Source: an uncultured Muribaculaceae bacterium (GTDB lineage: Bacteria; Bacteroidota; Bacteroidia; Bacteroidales; Muribaculaceae). From it: a stretch of DNA of 32,861 bases. The stretch is taken from positions 1 through 32,861 of the forward strand of contig CAJTZS010000046.1 of NCBI GenBank assembly GCA_910584055.1. The letters run 5' to 3'. Under the pieces are notes generated by a model that did no database searches, was not told the DNA's origin, and saw nothing but the letters and a program-made list of their open reading frames with translations. Shown here piece after piece: positions 8,450 through 16,355 of the stretch (position 1 is its first letter; every line of letters begins with the position of its first letter). Both the position numbers and the translations under genes were made by a program.

Positions 8450-8506
8450 ACTGTTCTGTTTGCGAGCCTTGAGCGCCTGTTTCTGACAGAGCGCACTAAG
8501 CGGATG

Positions 8507-8514
8507 CAAAGTTA
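8507..8514 (-). promoter_or_regulatory. Bacteroides-type -7 box for the glgA-like gene
   Basis: On the minus strand 8514-8507 reads TAACTTTG, matching the TAnnTTTG consensus of the Bacteroidota primary sigma factor, 58 bases before the ATG. I see no good TTTG -33 box at the matching distance, so only the -7 part is supported. The remainder of the gap 8450-8672 is AT-rich with no gene that I can see. Confidence 0.45.
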
Positions 8515-8616
8515 ATAAAAAAAATCGAGATTGATGGGTTTTGGCAGTGTTCGGCTTCCTCAAAGCATCTTAAAATTTGTAAAAACGGCAATATTTGGTG
8601 ATAAAGTCACAAAAAA

Positions 8617-8647
8617 TTTAGAATTTAGCAAGAATTTCGTAAATTTG
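8617..8647 (+). promoter_or_regulatory. Bacteroides-type promoter for panC
   Basis: TAAATTTG at 8640-8647 fits the -7 consensus TAnnTTTG exactly. TTTA at 8617-8620 is one base off the -33 box TTTG with a 19-base spacer. The start codon of panC follows 25 bases after the box. Confidence 0.65.
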
Positions 8648-8672
8648 CAGGCTGAAATAACCAATCGAAAAA

Positions 8673-9530
8673 ATGATAATTATCAGAAAGGTTGCCGAGC
8701 TCCTCGATTTTGTGGAGCTGCAGAAGGAACACGGGGACGCAATCGGGCTTGTGCCGACGATGGGCGCGCTCCATGCCGGCCATCTATCACTCGTTGAGCG
8801 TGCAGTGAAGGAGAATCCGTGTGTAATCGCAAGTGTGTTCGTAAATCCGACTCAATTCAATAATCCCACGGATCTCGCCACTTACCCGCGCAAGGAGGAA
8901 GACGATTTCAAGTTGCTGGCAGAGGCTGGTGTCACGGCGGTGTTCGCGCCCTCGGTTGAGGAGATGTATCCCGGAGGACCGGAAGCGCAGCCGCGTCATG
9001 AGTTTGAGCTCGGCTCCGCCGCGGAGGTTATGGAGGGGAAATTCCGTCCCGGTCATTTTCAAGGTGTGGCGCAAGTGGTGAGTCTTCTTTTCCGGTTGTG
9101 CCGCCCTACGCGTGCATATTTCGGTGAGAAGGATTTCCAGCAGATAGCCGTGATCCGGAATATGATAAAGACCGAGGGGATAGACGTTGACATTGTTCCA
9201 TGTCCGATCAAGCGTGCTGACGACGGTCTGGCTCTTTCGAGCCGCAACGCCCTCCTTACACCCGAACAGCGAGAGGTCGCCCCGGAGATCCACAAGGCAT
9301 TGGAATATAGTGTGGAATATTCTAAAGAGCATAGCGTGCGCGCCACTCACGATACTGTGGTAGAGCGGATAGACGCCGTGCCGTATATGAGGGTGGAATA
9401 TTTTGAGATAGTGGATGCACGGACGCTTCTCCCGGTGGAGGAGTGGGACGAAAGTCCATGGATAGTCGGTTGCATCACCGTTTATTGCGGCGACGTAAGG
9501 CTCATTGATAACATTGCATATAGGAAATAG
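8673..9530 (+). CDS. panC: Pantothenate synthetase (pantoate-beta-alanine ligase)
   Basis: PanC joins pantoate and beta-alanine using ATP to make pantothenate, the precursor of coenzyme A, in the cytoplasm. The 285-residue length is typical. The class I synthetase fold is marked by PTMGALHAGHLSLV with the HIGH-like pair His34/His37, by SVFVNPTQFNNPTDLATYPR for pantoate binding, by YFGEKDFQQ, and by the KMSKS-like loop RADDGLALSSRN. It starts a plus-strand group with panD, which makes its beta-alanine substrate, 71 bases downstream. The promoter box at 8640-8647 precedes it. The C-terminal end (CGDVRLIDNIAYRK) is complete. Confidence 0.98.
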   Translation: MIIIRKVAELLDFVELQKEHGDAIGLVPTMGALHAGHLSLVERAVKENPCVIASVFVNPTQFNNPTDLATYPRKEEDDFKLLAEAGVTAVFAPSVEEMYPGGPEAQPRHEFELGSAAEVMEGKFRPGHFQGVAQVVSLLFRLCRPTRAYFGEKDFQQIAVIRNMIKTEGIDVDIVPCPIKRADDGLALSSRNALLTPEQREVAPEIHKALEYSVEYSKEHSVRATHDTVVERIDAVPYMRVEYFEIVDARTLLPVEEWDESPWIVGCITVYCGDVRLIDNIAYRK

Positions 9531-9548
9531 GAATTTATCTGAATTTTT

Positions 9549-9590
9549 TAAAGGCCTAAAGGCCTAACGCGTAACGCCTAAGGTCTAAAA
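9549..9590. repeat. Word-repeat tract between panC and panD
   Basis: The tract is built of variants of AAGGCCTAA and AACGCCTAA, including GGCCTAACGCG and TAACGCCTAAGG. The same words in the same orientation form the right arm (10057-10088) of the element after panD. It includes small self-complementary parts (AGGCCT, ACGCGT) but no long hairpin. Confidence 0.65.
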
Positions 9591-9601
9591 TACAAGGAGA
9601 G

Positions 9602-9949
9602 ATGTTAATCGAAATGATGAAATCGAAGATTCACCGGGTCACGGTTACCGAGGCGAATCTCAACTATATAGGGAGTATCACGATTGACAAACGCCTTCTC
9701 GAAGCCGCAGATATCCTGCCGGGTCAGAGAGTCTGGATTGTCAACAATAACAATGGCGAGCGTTTTGACACTTATGTGATCGAAGGCGACCCCGACAGCG
9801 GGGTGATATGCCTTAACGGCGCGGCTGCGCGTAAGGCTCAGCCCGGTGACGTGGTCATAATCATGACTTACGCGCAGATGACCCCGGAAGAAGCCAAAGA
9901 ATGGAAACCGACAGTCATTTTCCCGGATACAGCGACGAATAGGCTTTAG
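9602..9949 (+). CDS. panD: Aspartate 1-decarboxylase precursor
   Basis: PanD converts L-aspartate to beta-alanine for pantothenate synthesis. It is made as an inactive chain that cuts itself between Gly24 and Ser25, turning Ser25 into the pyruvoyl cofactor. That site is visible as NLNYIGSITID with Ser at position 25, exactly as in the E. coli enzyme. HRVTVTEANLNY, the invariant NNNNGERFDTYVI and GVICLNGAAARKAQPGDVVIIMTYA follow as expected. The 115-residue length is normal for the precursor. It lies between panC and ffh on the same strand. Its last three codons lie inside the left arm of the inverted-repeat element at 9940-10088, so the C-terminal residues come from repeat sequence. Confidence 0.98.
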   Translation: MLIEMMKSKIHRVTVTEANLNYIGSITIDKRLLEAADILPGQRVWIVNNNNGERFDTYVIEGDPDSGVICLNGAAARKAQPGDVVIIMTYAQMTPEEAKEWKPTVIFPDTATNRL

Positions 9950-10088
9950 GTCTTAGGCTTTAGGCTTTAGAACTTTGATGATGGGTCTGATTCGGAGTTA
10001 GAGAATATATTTTTAACGAAACTATAGGTTGTGAGCGAGGCTTGTATTTAAGGAATCTAAGGCCTAACGCCTAAAACCTAAAACCTTA
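9940..10088. repeat. Inverted pair of ~31-bp word-repeat arms between panD and ffh
   Basis: The left arm 9940-9970 (variants of TAGGCTTTAGG and TCTTAGGC) and right arm 10057-10088 (variants of CTAAGGCCTAACGC and CTAAAACC) are reverse complements at 26 of 30 aligned positions plus one 1-base gap, around an 86-bp spacer. The left arm contains the panD stop codon (9947-9949); the right arm ends 7 bases before the ffh ATG at 10096. The spacer holds no gene that I can see. Confidence 0.85.
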
Positions 10089-10095
10089 AGAACAG

Positions 10096-11439
10096 ATGTT
10101 TGAGAATTTATCGGAACGCCTTGAGCGTTCGTTCAAGATATTGAAGGGTGAGGGCAAGATCACCGAGATTAATGTCGCCGAGACCCTGAAGGACGTGAGG
10201 CGCGCGTTGCTCGATGCCGATGTCAACTATAAAGTTGCGAAGACCTTTACCGACACGGTGAAGAAAAAGGCCATGGGTCAGAACGTGATCAACGCCTTGA
10301 AGCCGAAAGAGCTCATGGTGAAGATTGTTCATGATGAGCTGACTGAAATGATGGGCGGGGAGGAAGCTCCCCTGCATCTCGATGCCAATCCGTCTGTTAT
10401 ACTGATGGCCGGTCTGCAAGGTGCGGGTAAGACAACCTTCACCGGCAAGCTTGCGCGTAAACTCAAATCCTCGAAAGGGAAACGGCCGTTGCTCGTCGGT
10501 GCCGACGTTTACCGTCCTGCGGCTCGGGAACAGTTGCGCGTACTTGCGGAAAGTATCGACGTGCCTGTATATACAGAGGAAGACAGTAAGGATCCCGTTC
10601 AGATAGCACTCAACGCTATAGCTCACGCCAAGGCCAACCATCTCGACCTCGTGATAGTCGATACGGCGGGACGTCTGGCCGTTGACGAGGAGATGATGGA
10701 CGAGATTGAACGTATAAAGAAAGCGATACGTCCGCAGGAAACTCTCTTCGTCGTGGATGCCATGACAGGTCAGGATGCGGTCAACACCGCCAAGACTTTC
10801 AATGACCGCCTCGACTTCGAAGGCGTTGTCCTTACGAAGCTCGACGGTGACACCCGTGGCGGTGCCGCCCTCTCCATCCGTGCGGTTGTAGACAAGCCGA
10901 TAAAATATGTCGGTGTGGGTGAGAAACTGGAGGATATCCAGGAATTCAATCCAGAAGGTATGGCGAACCGTATCCTCGGCATGGGTGATATCGTGGAGCT
11001 TGCAAAACGTGCACAAGAGATTTACGATCAGAAAGAAGCCGAGCGGATTCAAGAAAAGATCAAGAAGAACAAATTTGATTTCGACGACTTCCTGAAACAG
11101 ATAGAGAACATCAAGAAGATGGGTAACATCAAGGACCTTGCCGCGATGATTCCCGGGGTCGGTAAAGCCATCAAGGATGTTGACATCGACAACAATGCAT
11201 TCAAGGGTATTGAAGCCATCATACATTCCATGACTCCCTACGAGCGTCAGAACCCGGAGGTAATCAAAGGCACGCGCCGTCAGCGCATAGCCAAAGGATC
11301 CGGCACATCGCTTCAGGATGTCAACAAACTCCTCAAGCAGTTCGAAGACACCCGCAAGATGATGAAGATGGCCACATCGATGAAGAACCCGATGAAGATG
11401 ATGCGCCAGATGAAGCAGCAGGGCGGCCGCCGCTTCTGA
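10096..11439 (+). CDS. ffh: Signal recognition particle protein Ffh (SRP54)
   Basis: Ffh binds the SRP RNA and signal sequences and delivers ribosomes to the membrane receptor FtsY, using GTP. The 447-residue protein has the N four-helix domain (1-90). The G domain has P-loop GLQGAGKTT (106-114), DTAGR, TKLDGDTRGG and the closing GVGEKLEDIQEF. The methionine-rich M domain runs from about residue 310, with MTPYERQNPEVIKGTRRQRIAKGSGT for RNA binding and a tail of clustered Met residues (MMKMATSMKNPMKMMRQM). Length and order are standard. It ends 12 bases from the convergent DUF6377 gene, with no clear terminator in that gap. Its upstream spacer is filled by the repeat element described at 9940-10088. 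Confidence 0.98.
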   Translation: MFENLSERLERSFKILKGEGKITEINVAETLKDVRRALLDADVNYKVAKTFTDTVKKKAMGQNVINALKPKELMVKIVHDELTEMMGGEEAPLHLDANPSVILMAGLQGAGKTTFTGKLARKLKSSKGKRPLLVGADVYRPAAREQLRVLAESIDVPVYTEEDSKDPVQIALNAIAHAKANHLDLVIVDTAGRLAVDEEMMDEIERIKKAIRPQETLFVVDAMTGQDAVNTAKTFNDRLDFEGVVLTKLDGDTRGGAALSIRAVVDKPIKYVGVGEKLEDIQEFNPEGMANRILGMGDIVELAKRAQEIYDQKEAERIQEKIKKNKFDFDDFLKQIENIKKMGNIKDLAAMIPGVGKAIKDVDIDNNAFKGIEAIIHSMTPYERQNPEVIKGTRRQRIAKGSGTSLQDVNKLLKQFEDTRKMMKMATSMKNPMKMMRQMKQQGGRRF

Positions 11440-11451
11440 TGGCAGTCTCGC

Positions 11452-13068
11452 TCATTGTTCGGGACATATAGGGCATATTTCCATAAGGTCCTTTTCAAAG
11501 GTTTCCCGGTTGATTGCCCGGTTCCTCACTTGGGTTCTCTTGTTGAATATAGTCTGAGGTGAATAGAAGAGGAGAGTGGCTATCTTGGTGCTGTCAGTCA
11601 CACCGATTCTAATAAGTGCAAATATACGGAGGTCTGTGTTGAGCAGGTCTCCGTTCTTTGGTTTCAAAGCCTTGTCCGGTTGCAGAAGAGCGTTTATGGC
11701 TTTTATGAAGTCCGGATAAATCCTAAGGAAGGCCGTGTCAAAATTGAAGAAAAGTTCCTTCATTTCCGTCTCCGACGGGCGAGAATTAACCTTGACGAGA
11801 CGAAGCAACTCATCGTATAGGCCTGCTTTCAGCTTTGACACGGTCGTGAGCTGAAACCTGTTGAATTTTTCGATGTATGCGGCGCAGAGGTTGAGGAACA
11901 GGTTTACATATTGTTCCCTGGAGCGGTTGGTCTCCTGCAGTTGGGCATTAAAGATCTTAAGCTTCTCGTTGAGAGATGAAAGTGTTTCGTTTCGTTGCCT
12001 GATTTTTCTTTTTTGTACTACTATTATAACGATGGCGGTGATAAGTATCAGTGCAATAACGGCTATTAATCCTATATATCCATGTAGCTGTTTGTTTTTA
12101 GCCAGAATCGTTTCCTGATAGGCTGTTGCAATTTCAGGAAGTTTCTTGCCAATTTCGAGAATTCTCAGCCGGTTATTGTATTCGAGGGCATCCTCTAAAG
12201 AATAGTTTAAATATAGGTTGGCGCGTTCGAGGTCTGCCTCCGTGTTCTTTATAAGGAGGGCGACATCCTGCAACGCAAGATTCTCTTTCACCGGTATCAT
12301 CTGATCCGAGATCGCGGCATTTATCAACCATTTGCGATAATTTGCCTTGTCGTTCAAGAGATTATAGGTTTGCGCAAGAGCAAATGCCGCCTGTGCATAA
12401 AGACGCGTGTTTTGAGGCAGACCGTCCAAAGCCCTAAGGTAATTTGTCTTTGCTGTTTCGAAGTCGTGGTCAAACATCAAAGCCTGTTCAGCCAGCCTAT
12501 ATTGCCAGGTCGGAGTCCCTTTGGGGGTTACCGATATCAAGGAATCGAGATAGGAGCGACTTTTCCTGGTATATACGGGCGCAAAAGTTTGATCCTGAGA
12601 ATACTCCGCCCATACGCCATATGTCCATTGGCAGGCGGCATAATATTTCTCTTTCATCTCGTCCGAGAGTCTGGAGGAGTCAATCTTTGACAGTTCGTCT
12701 ACCGCCTGGCTGAAATGACCGGATGTGGCATAAGACATCGCTTTCTGAACCTTGACCTTGGCGTGCAGCGGATAATTGTCGATACCCTCTGCAAGCAGCT
12801 CAGCCTTGTCAACATATTTCATTGCAGAGTCATAACTTAGTGTGACATATTCTTCATATAGTTTGTCGTATAGGTCGAGTTTATCTTCAGTCCTGACTGC
12901 ATTTTTAAGCCGGGACTTGATGCTGTCAATCTTATTTTGTTTTACGGCCAAATACTTTTCACGGTTGGCGAGAGCCCTGTCAAGTTTTTCGAGACACTCG
13001 CTTTCTGATTGTGCAAAACTTAGTTGCCCGAGGAGGATAAAGATGAGGAACGGGACAAATGTTTTCAT
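11452..13068 (-). CDS. DUF6377 membrane-spanning regulator of the neighbouring PUL
   Basis: This 538-residue protein has a signal peptide (residues 1-19, ending SFAQ) and a periplasmic helical TPR-like region (about 20-325). One transmembrane segment follows at 331-351 (GLIAVIALILITAIVIIVV), then a coiled-coil stretch (QRNETLSSLNEKLKIFNAQLQETN) and a cytoplasmic domain. It ends in a helix-turn-helix-like pattern (IATLLFYSPQTIFNKRTQVRNRA). This layout matches DUF6377 proteins, to which I believe SusR-type PUL regulators belong. It is divergent from the SusC gene, sharing a 269-bp intergenic region, so it probably senses a glycan in the periplasm and controls the locus. The DNA-binding role is inferred from the C-terminal pattern and location. 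Family recognition is good. Confidence 0.82.
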   Translation of the reverse strand: MKTFVPFLIFILLGQLSFAQSESECLEKLDRALANREKYLAVKQNKIDSIKSRLKNAVRTEDKLDLYDKLYEEYVTLSYDSAMKYVDKAELLAEGIDNYPLHAKVKVQKAMSYATSGHFSQAVDELSKIDSSRLSDEMKEKYYAACQWTYGVWAEYSQDQTFAPVYTRKSRSYLDSLISVTPKGTPTWQYRLAEQALMFDHDFETAKTNYLRALDGLPQNTRLYAQAAFALAQTYNLLNDKANYRKWLINAAISDQMIPVKENLALQDVALLIKNTEADLERANLYLNYSLEDALEYNNRLRILEIGKKLPEIATAYQETILAKNKQLHGYIGLIAVIALILITAIVIIVVQKRKIRQRNETLSSLNEKLKIFNAQLQETNRSREQYVNLFLNLCAAYIEKFNRFQLTTVSKLKAGLYDELLRLVKVNSRPSETEMKELFFNFDTAFLRIYPDFIKAINALLQPDKALKPKNGDLLNTDLRIFALIRIGVTDSTKIATLLFYSPQTIFNKRTQVRNRAINRETFEKDLMEICPICPEQ

Positions 13069-13088
13069 GGTTTTTGAGTTTTATATCG

Positions 13089-13120
13089 CAAAGGTAATAT
13101 AAATATTTTAACTATACAAC
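13089..13120 (-). promoter_or_regulatory. Bacteroides-type promoter for the DUF6377 gene
   Basis: On the minus strand TACCTTTG (13096-13089) matches the TAnnTTTG -7 box, 20 bases before the ATG. GTTG (13120-13117) lies at a 20-base spacing in the place of the -33 TTTG. Confidence 0.55.
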
Positions 13121-13190
13121 TACTTAAGACAGGGTTTTTAACACTACCTATTTTGATTTTAACAAATAATATAACTGACTGATATTTAAT

Positions 13191-13217
13191 ATAATACCCC
13201 CCTATGGCGGGTTGTAT
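13191..13217. promoter_or_regulatory. Imperfect palindrome, candidate operator upstream of susC
   Basis: Arms ATAATACCCCCC (13191-13202) and GGCGGGTTGTAT (13206-13217) pair at 9 of 12 positions around TAT. The octamer CACTACCT also occurs twice nearby (13142-13149 and 13218-13225), the second copy touching the palindrome. They lie in the AT-rich 269-bp gap (13069-13337) between the regulator and susC. I see no convincing -7 box for susC itself. Binding by the DUF6377 protein is inference. Confidence 0.4.
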
Positions 13218-13337
13218 CACTACCTGATGACTACTATATATTGACTTAAATTCCAATGCATACTAATTTAGCCGAAAATAAACGCAGAGGCGTGAACACA
13301 CTAACCAAAACAATAAACACACTAATTCAGAAAATTC

Positions 13338-16328
13338 ATGAAACCTAACTTGAAACCATTTGAGCGTTTACTCCTGTTGGCGGCATTGATTTTGTTTTCG
13401 CCACAGGCTTTTGCTCAGATCATGAAAATCTCCGGCACTGTGACCGATTCACAGGGAGAACCCTTGATCGGGGCGAGTGTTTTCGTAGTTGGCACCAACA
13501 AAGGCGCATCTACCGATGTTGACGGCCGTTATTCAATAGAAGCCAAAAAAGATGGCAAGCTGCGCTTCTCTTATGTGGGATACCATACCAAGACGGTGAA
13601 AGTTGACGGCCGCGCCAGGCTTGACATTGTGCTTGAAGAGAACGATGCCGTCCTTGACGAAGTCATTGTAGTAGGCTATGGCACTATGGACAAAAAGGAA
13701 TTGACTTCTGCCGTGTCTCATGTAAGTGCAAAAGATTTCCAATCTGTTGCCACGACTGATGTGTCGATGCTTATACAAGGGAAAGTGCCGGGTCTTTCGG
13801 TTGTCAATACAGCGGCAGCCGATCCAAACTCCGGTGCGAGCCTTCAGATTCGTGGCGTGTCATCACGTGAGGCCGGTCTCGGTCCGCTTATCGTGCTTGA
13901 CGGCGTTCCGGGGGCAAGCCTGACTAATATAAATCCTAACGACATCGCATCGTTCGATGTATTGAAGGATGGAGCGGCTTCGGCAATCTATGGCACGCGG
14001 GGTTCAAACGGTGTAATTATCATCACCACTAAAAAGGGAGCGCAGGACGGCAAAGTCCACACCACTTATGCCGCGACACTTTCCTGGGACAAAGCCAACC
14101 GTGACCTTGACATGATGAATGCCGAAGACTATCGCACGTTACGTATCCCTTCGGGAGATGCAGCTGTCGATCTTGGCGCGAGTGAAGACTTGTTCGACCT
14201 CGTGCAGCAAACGGGCTTCAAACAGCAGCATACCCTTACGGTGAATGGAGGAAGCGTCAACACCAACTACCGCGTCACGGTGGATTACCGTAACGCCGAC
14301 GGAGTGGAGAAACGGGGCAATCGCGAGGAATATGGCGGTCGCGCCACTGTGAACCATACCACCAAAGGGGGATTGTTCAATGTCAATGTCAACATTGCTC
14401 CCCGTGTGGTTTATCGCACGCTCGCCGACAATGATGTTTTCAGACGTGCAGTAGAGGCTAACCCGACGACTCCTGTATGGGATCCTAACGAGCCCGGACG
14501 TTATTATGATTTCTCAAATTCCAACGGTTTTGAGAATCCATTGGAGTCCATGTATCTTAGAAAAGATAAGAGTCAGGAAAAGGTGCTTGACTGGGACGGC
14601 ACCGTTAAGCTCAATCTGTTGCCGCTATTTTTGCCCAATGCGAAATACAGCCAGAACCTTTCCACGCAGGTTACGTTTGCAGACCATCAGTATAACAACG
14701 ACTACAATGTGTTCGAACCCTCCACGATGAATAAGCACATCAAGACAAACAAGAAGGGGTGGGCACATCGTTCGGCAACCAATTCCCGCAGCATGAGTCT
14801 CGAATGGCTTACCAACTATAATATCAGCATCAAGGACCATAACATCCGGGCCATGGTGGGCTATTCATATCAATATTGGCAAAATTCAGGTTTCTCCGCC
14901 TCCAACTATGATTTCTCCAACGACGGTCTTGGTGCCGACAATTTAGGTTCTGGTGACGGTGCAAAAGAGGAGGGGGAGATCGGCATGGAAAGTTGGAAGG
15001 AAGATAACAAGCTGATTGCGTTCTTCGGTCGCGTCAATTACGACTATGCCGGACGCTATCTCTTCACCGCTTCCTTGCGTCATGAAGGGTCGTCAAGATT
15101 CGGAAAGAACCATAAATGGGGTAATTTCCCGGCGGTTTCTGCCGGATGGCGCATATCGGAAGAAAAATTCATGGAAGGCACGTCGTCATGGCTTAATGAG
15201 TTGAAAATACGTGCGGACTTCGGTGTGACCGGTAACCAGGAATTCGGTAATTACCTTTCCCTGGATACTATGGGACCGTTCGGCTACAGCTACTATAACG
15301 GTCAATGGGTGAAAGTCTGGGGTCCGGGTAAGAATGTCAACACCGACCTTCATTGGGAGAAAGGAAAGAACTGGAATATCGGTCTTGACTTCTCGCTTTT
15401 CAACAACAGGCTTTACGGATCTTTCAACTATTTCAACCGCCGCCAGCAGGATTTGTTGGGTAGCTATCGTGTGCCGATGCCTCCCTATCTTTTCACCCAT
15501 ACTTATGTGAATGTGGGGACTATGAAGAATCAGGGTTTTGAATTCGACATCACTTTCAATGCAGTCCAGACTCGTGATTTTACTTACACCATGAATTTCA
15601 TCGGGACAACGCAATCCAACAAGTTTGTGGATTTCAGCAATTCCGAGTTTATCGGCAACGACTATTATGATGTGGCATATACGGAGATTCCGTATCCAAA
15701 CATCCCTCTCCAGCGTATAGAGAAGGGGCGTTCGGTGGGTAGTTTCTTCATGTTCAAATATGCCGGCATCAATACCGATGGAGAATGGCTCATCTATGAT
15801 AAGGACGGGGACATTATTAAAGGGGTGCAAGGGTCGGTGGAAGACCGTCAGTATGTAGGCAACGGTCTGCCAAAGTTCACTCTCTCAACCAACCACAGCT
15901 TCCGTTACAAGAATTTTGACTTGTCCCTCTTCTTCCGCGGTGCTTTCGGTTTCGATATCTTCAATATCCACGATTTTTATTACGGCACACGTAATTTCTC
16001 CGGAAATATGCTTCGCAAGGCATATGGTAAGAACGAAAAAATCTCTCCGAACCAGAATCCCATAGTGTCTGACTATTTCTTGGAGCGCGGTGATTATTTC
16101 AAGCTCGATCAGATAACGCTCGGTTACACGCTGCCTGTGCCGAAGGCGAGGTTTATGGATCAGCTCCGCATTTACGGAACCGTGCGCAACGTCTTCACTA
16201 TCACCAAATATAGCGGTATGGATCCCTCCAACTTCCAGGTCAATGGTCTGACTCCGGGCGCACACGGTGGTCGCGGCTATTATCCCACCACCCGCCAGTT
16301 TATACTCGGCGTGCAGCTTGACTTTTAA
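13338..16328 (+). CDS. SusC/RagA-family TonB-dependent outer membrane transporter
   Basis: This 996-residue protein imports glycan oligomers across the outer membrane, powered by TonB, with the SusD partner acting as a lid. The signal peptide is residues 1-27 (ending AFAQ). A carboxypeptidase-regulatory-like domain follows (ISGTVTDSQGEPLIGASVFVVGTNKG, about 31-110). The TonB box region is DEVIVVGYGT. The plug contains VLDGVPGASLTNINPNDIASFDVLKDGAASAIYGTRGSNGVIIITT, in the form characteristic of SusC proteins. The rest is a beta-barrel with many aromatic, Asn-rich strands, ending in an aromatic-terminal strand (FILGVQLDF). Length is typical. It heads the PUL, with susD 27 bases downstream. The substrate cannot be read from the sequence. 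Confidence 0.95.
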   Translation: MKPNLKPFERLLLLAALILFSPQAFAQIMKISGTVTDSQGEPLIGASVFVVGTNKGASTDVDGRYSIEAKKDGKLRFSYVGYHTKTVKVDGRARLDIVLEENDAVLDEVIVVGYGTMDKKELTSAVSHVSAKDFQSVATTDVSMLIQGKVPGLSVVNTAAADPNSGASLQIRGVSSREAGLGPLIVLDGVPGASLTNINPNDIASFDVLKDGAASAIYGTRGSNGVIIITTKKGAQDGKVHTTYAATLSWDKANRDLDMMNAEDYRTLRIPSGDAAVDLGASEDLFDLVQQTGFKQQHTLTVNGGSVNTNYRVTVDYRNADGVEKRGNREEYGGRATVNHTTKGGLFNVNVNIAPRVVYRTLADNDVFRRAVEANPTTPVWDPNEPGRYYDFSNSNGFENPLESMYLRKDKSQEKVLDWDGTVKLNLLPLFLPNAKYSQNLSTQVTFADHQYNNDYNVFEPSTMNKHIKTNKKGWAHRSATNSRSMSLEWLTNYNISIKDHNIRAMVGYSYQYWQNSGFSASNYDFSNDGLGADNLGSGDGAKEEGEIGMESWKEDNKLIAFFGRVNYDYAGRYLFTASLRHEGSSRFGKNHKWGNFPAVSAGWRISEEKFMEGTSSWLNELKIRADFGVTGNQEFGNYLSLDTMGPFGYSYYNGQWVKVWGPGKNVNTDLHWEKGKNWNIGLDFSLFNNRLYGSFNYFNRRQQDLLGSYRVPMPPYLFTHTYVNVGTMKNQGFEFDITFNAVQTRDFTYTMNFIGTTQSNKFVDFSNSEFIGNDYYDVAYTEIPYPNIPLQRIEKGRSVGSFFMFKYAGINTDGEWLIYDKDGDIIKGVQGSVEDRQYVGNGLPKFTLSTNHSFRYKNFDLSLFFRGAFGFDIFNIHDFYYGTRNFSGNMLRKAYGKNEKISPNQNPIVSDYFLERGDYFKLDQITLGYTLPVPKARFMDQLRIYGTVRNVFTITKYSGMDPSNFQVNGLTPGAHGGRGYYPTTRQFILGVQLDF

Positions 16329-16355
16329 TTATAGGTAACTTAAGAATCGTATAAA

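Noticed and set aside
7214..8515. 433-codon plus-strand frame opposite the DUF4270 and glgA-like genes
   Set aside because: It spans two well-supported minus-strand genes and their overlap; it is a shadow frame.
9940..10088. CRISPR-like repeat array
   Set aside because: The words are degenerate, too short and irregularly spaced, with no spacers of constant length and no cas genes.
10108..11226. Long open frame (372 codons) antisense to ffh
   Set aside because: It lies wholly opposite a certain housekeeping gene, has no family resemblance and a composition typical of the reverse strand of a biased coding region.
13069..13337. tRNA or small RNA gene in the regulator-susC gap
   Set aside because: No cloverleaf or strong RNA fold is visible; the stretch is AT-rich leader sequence.
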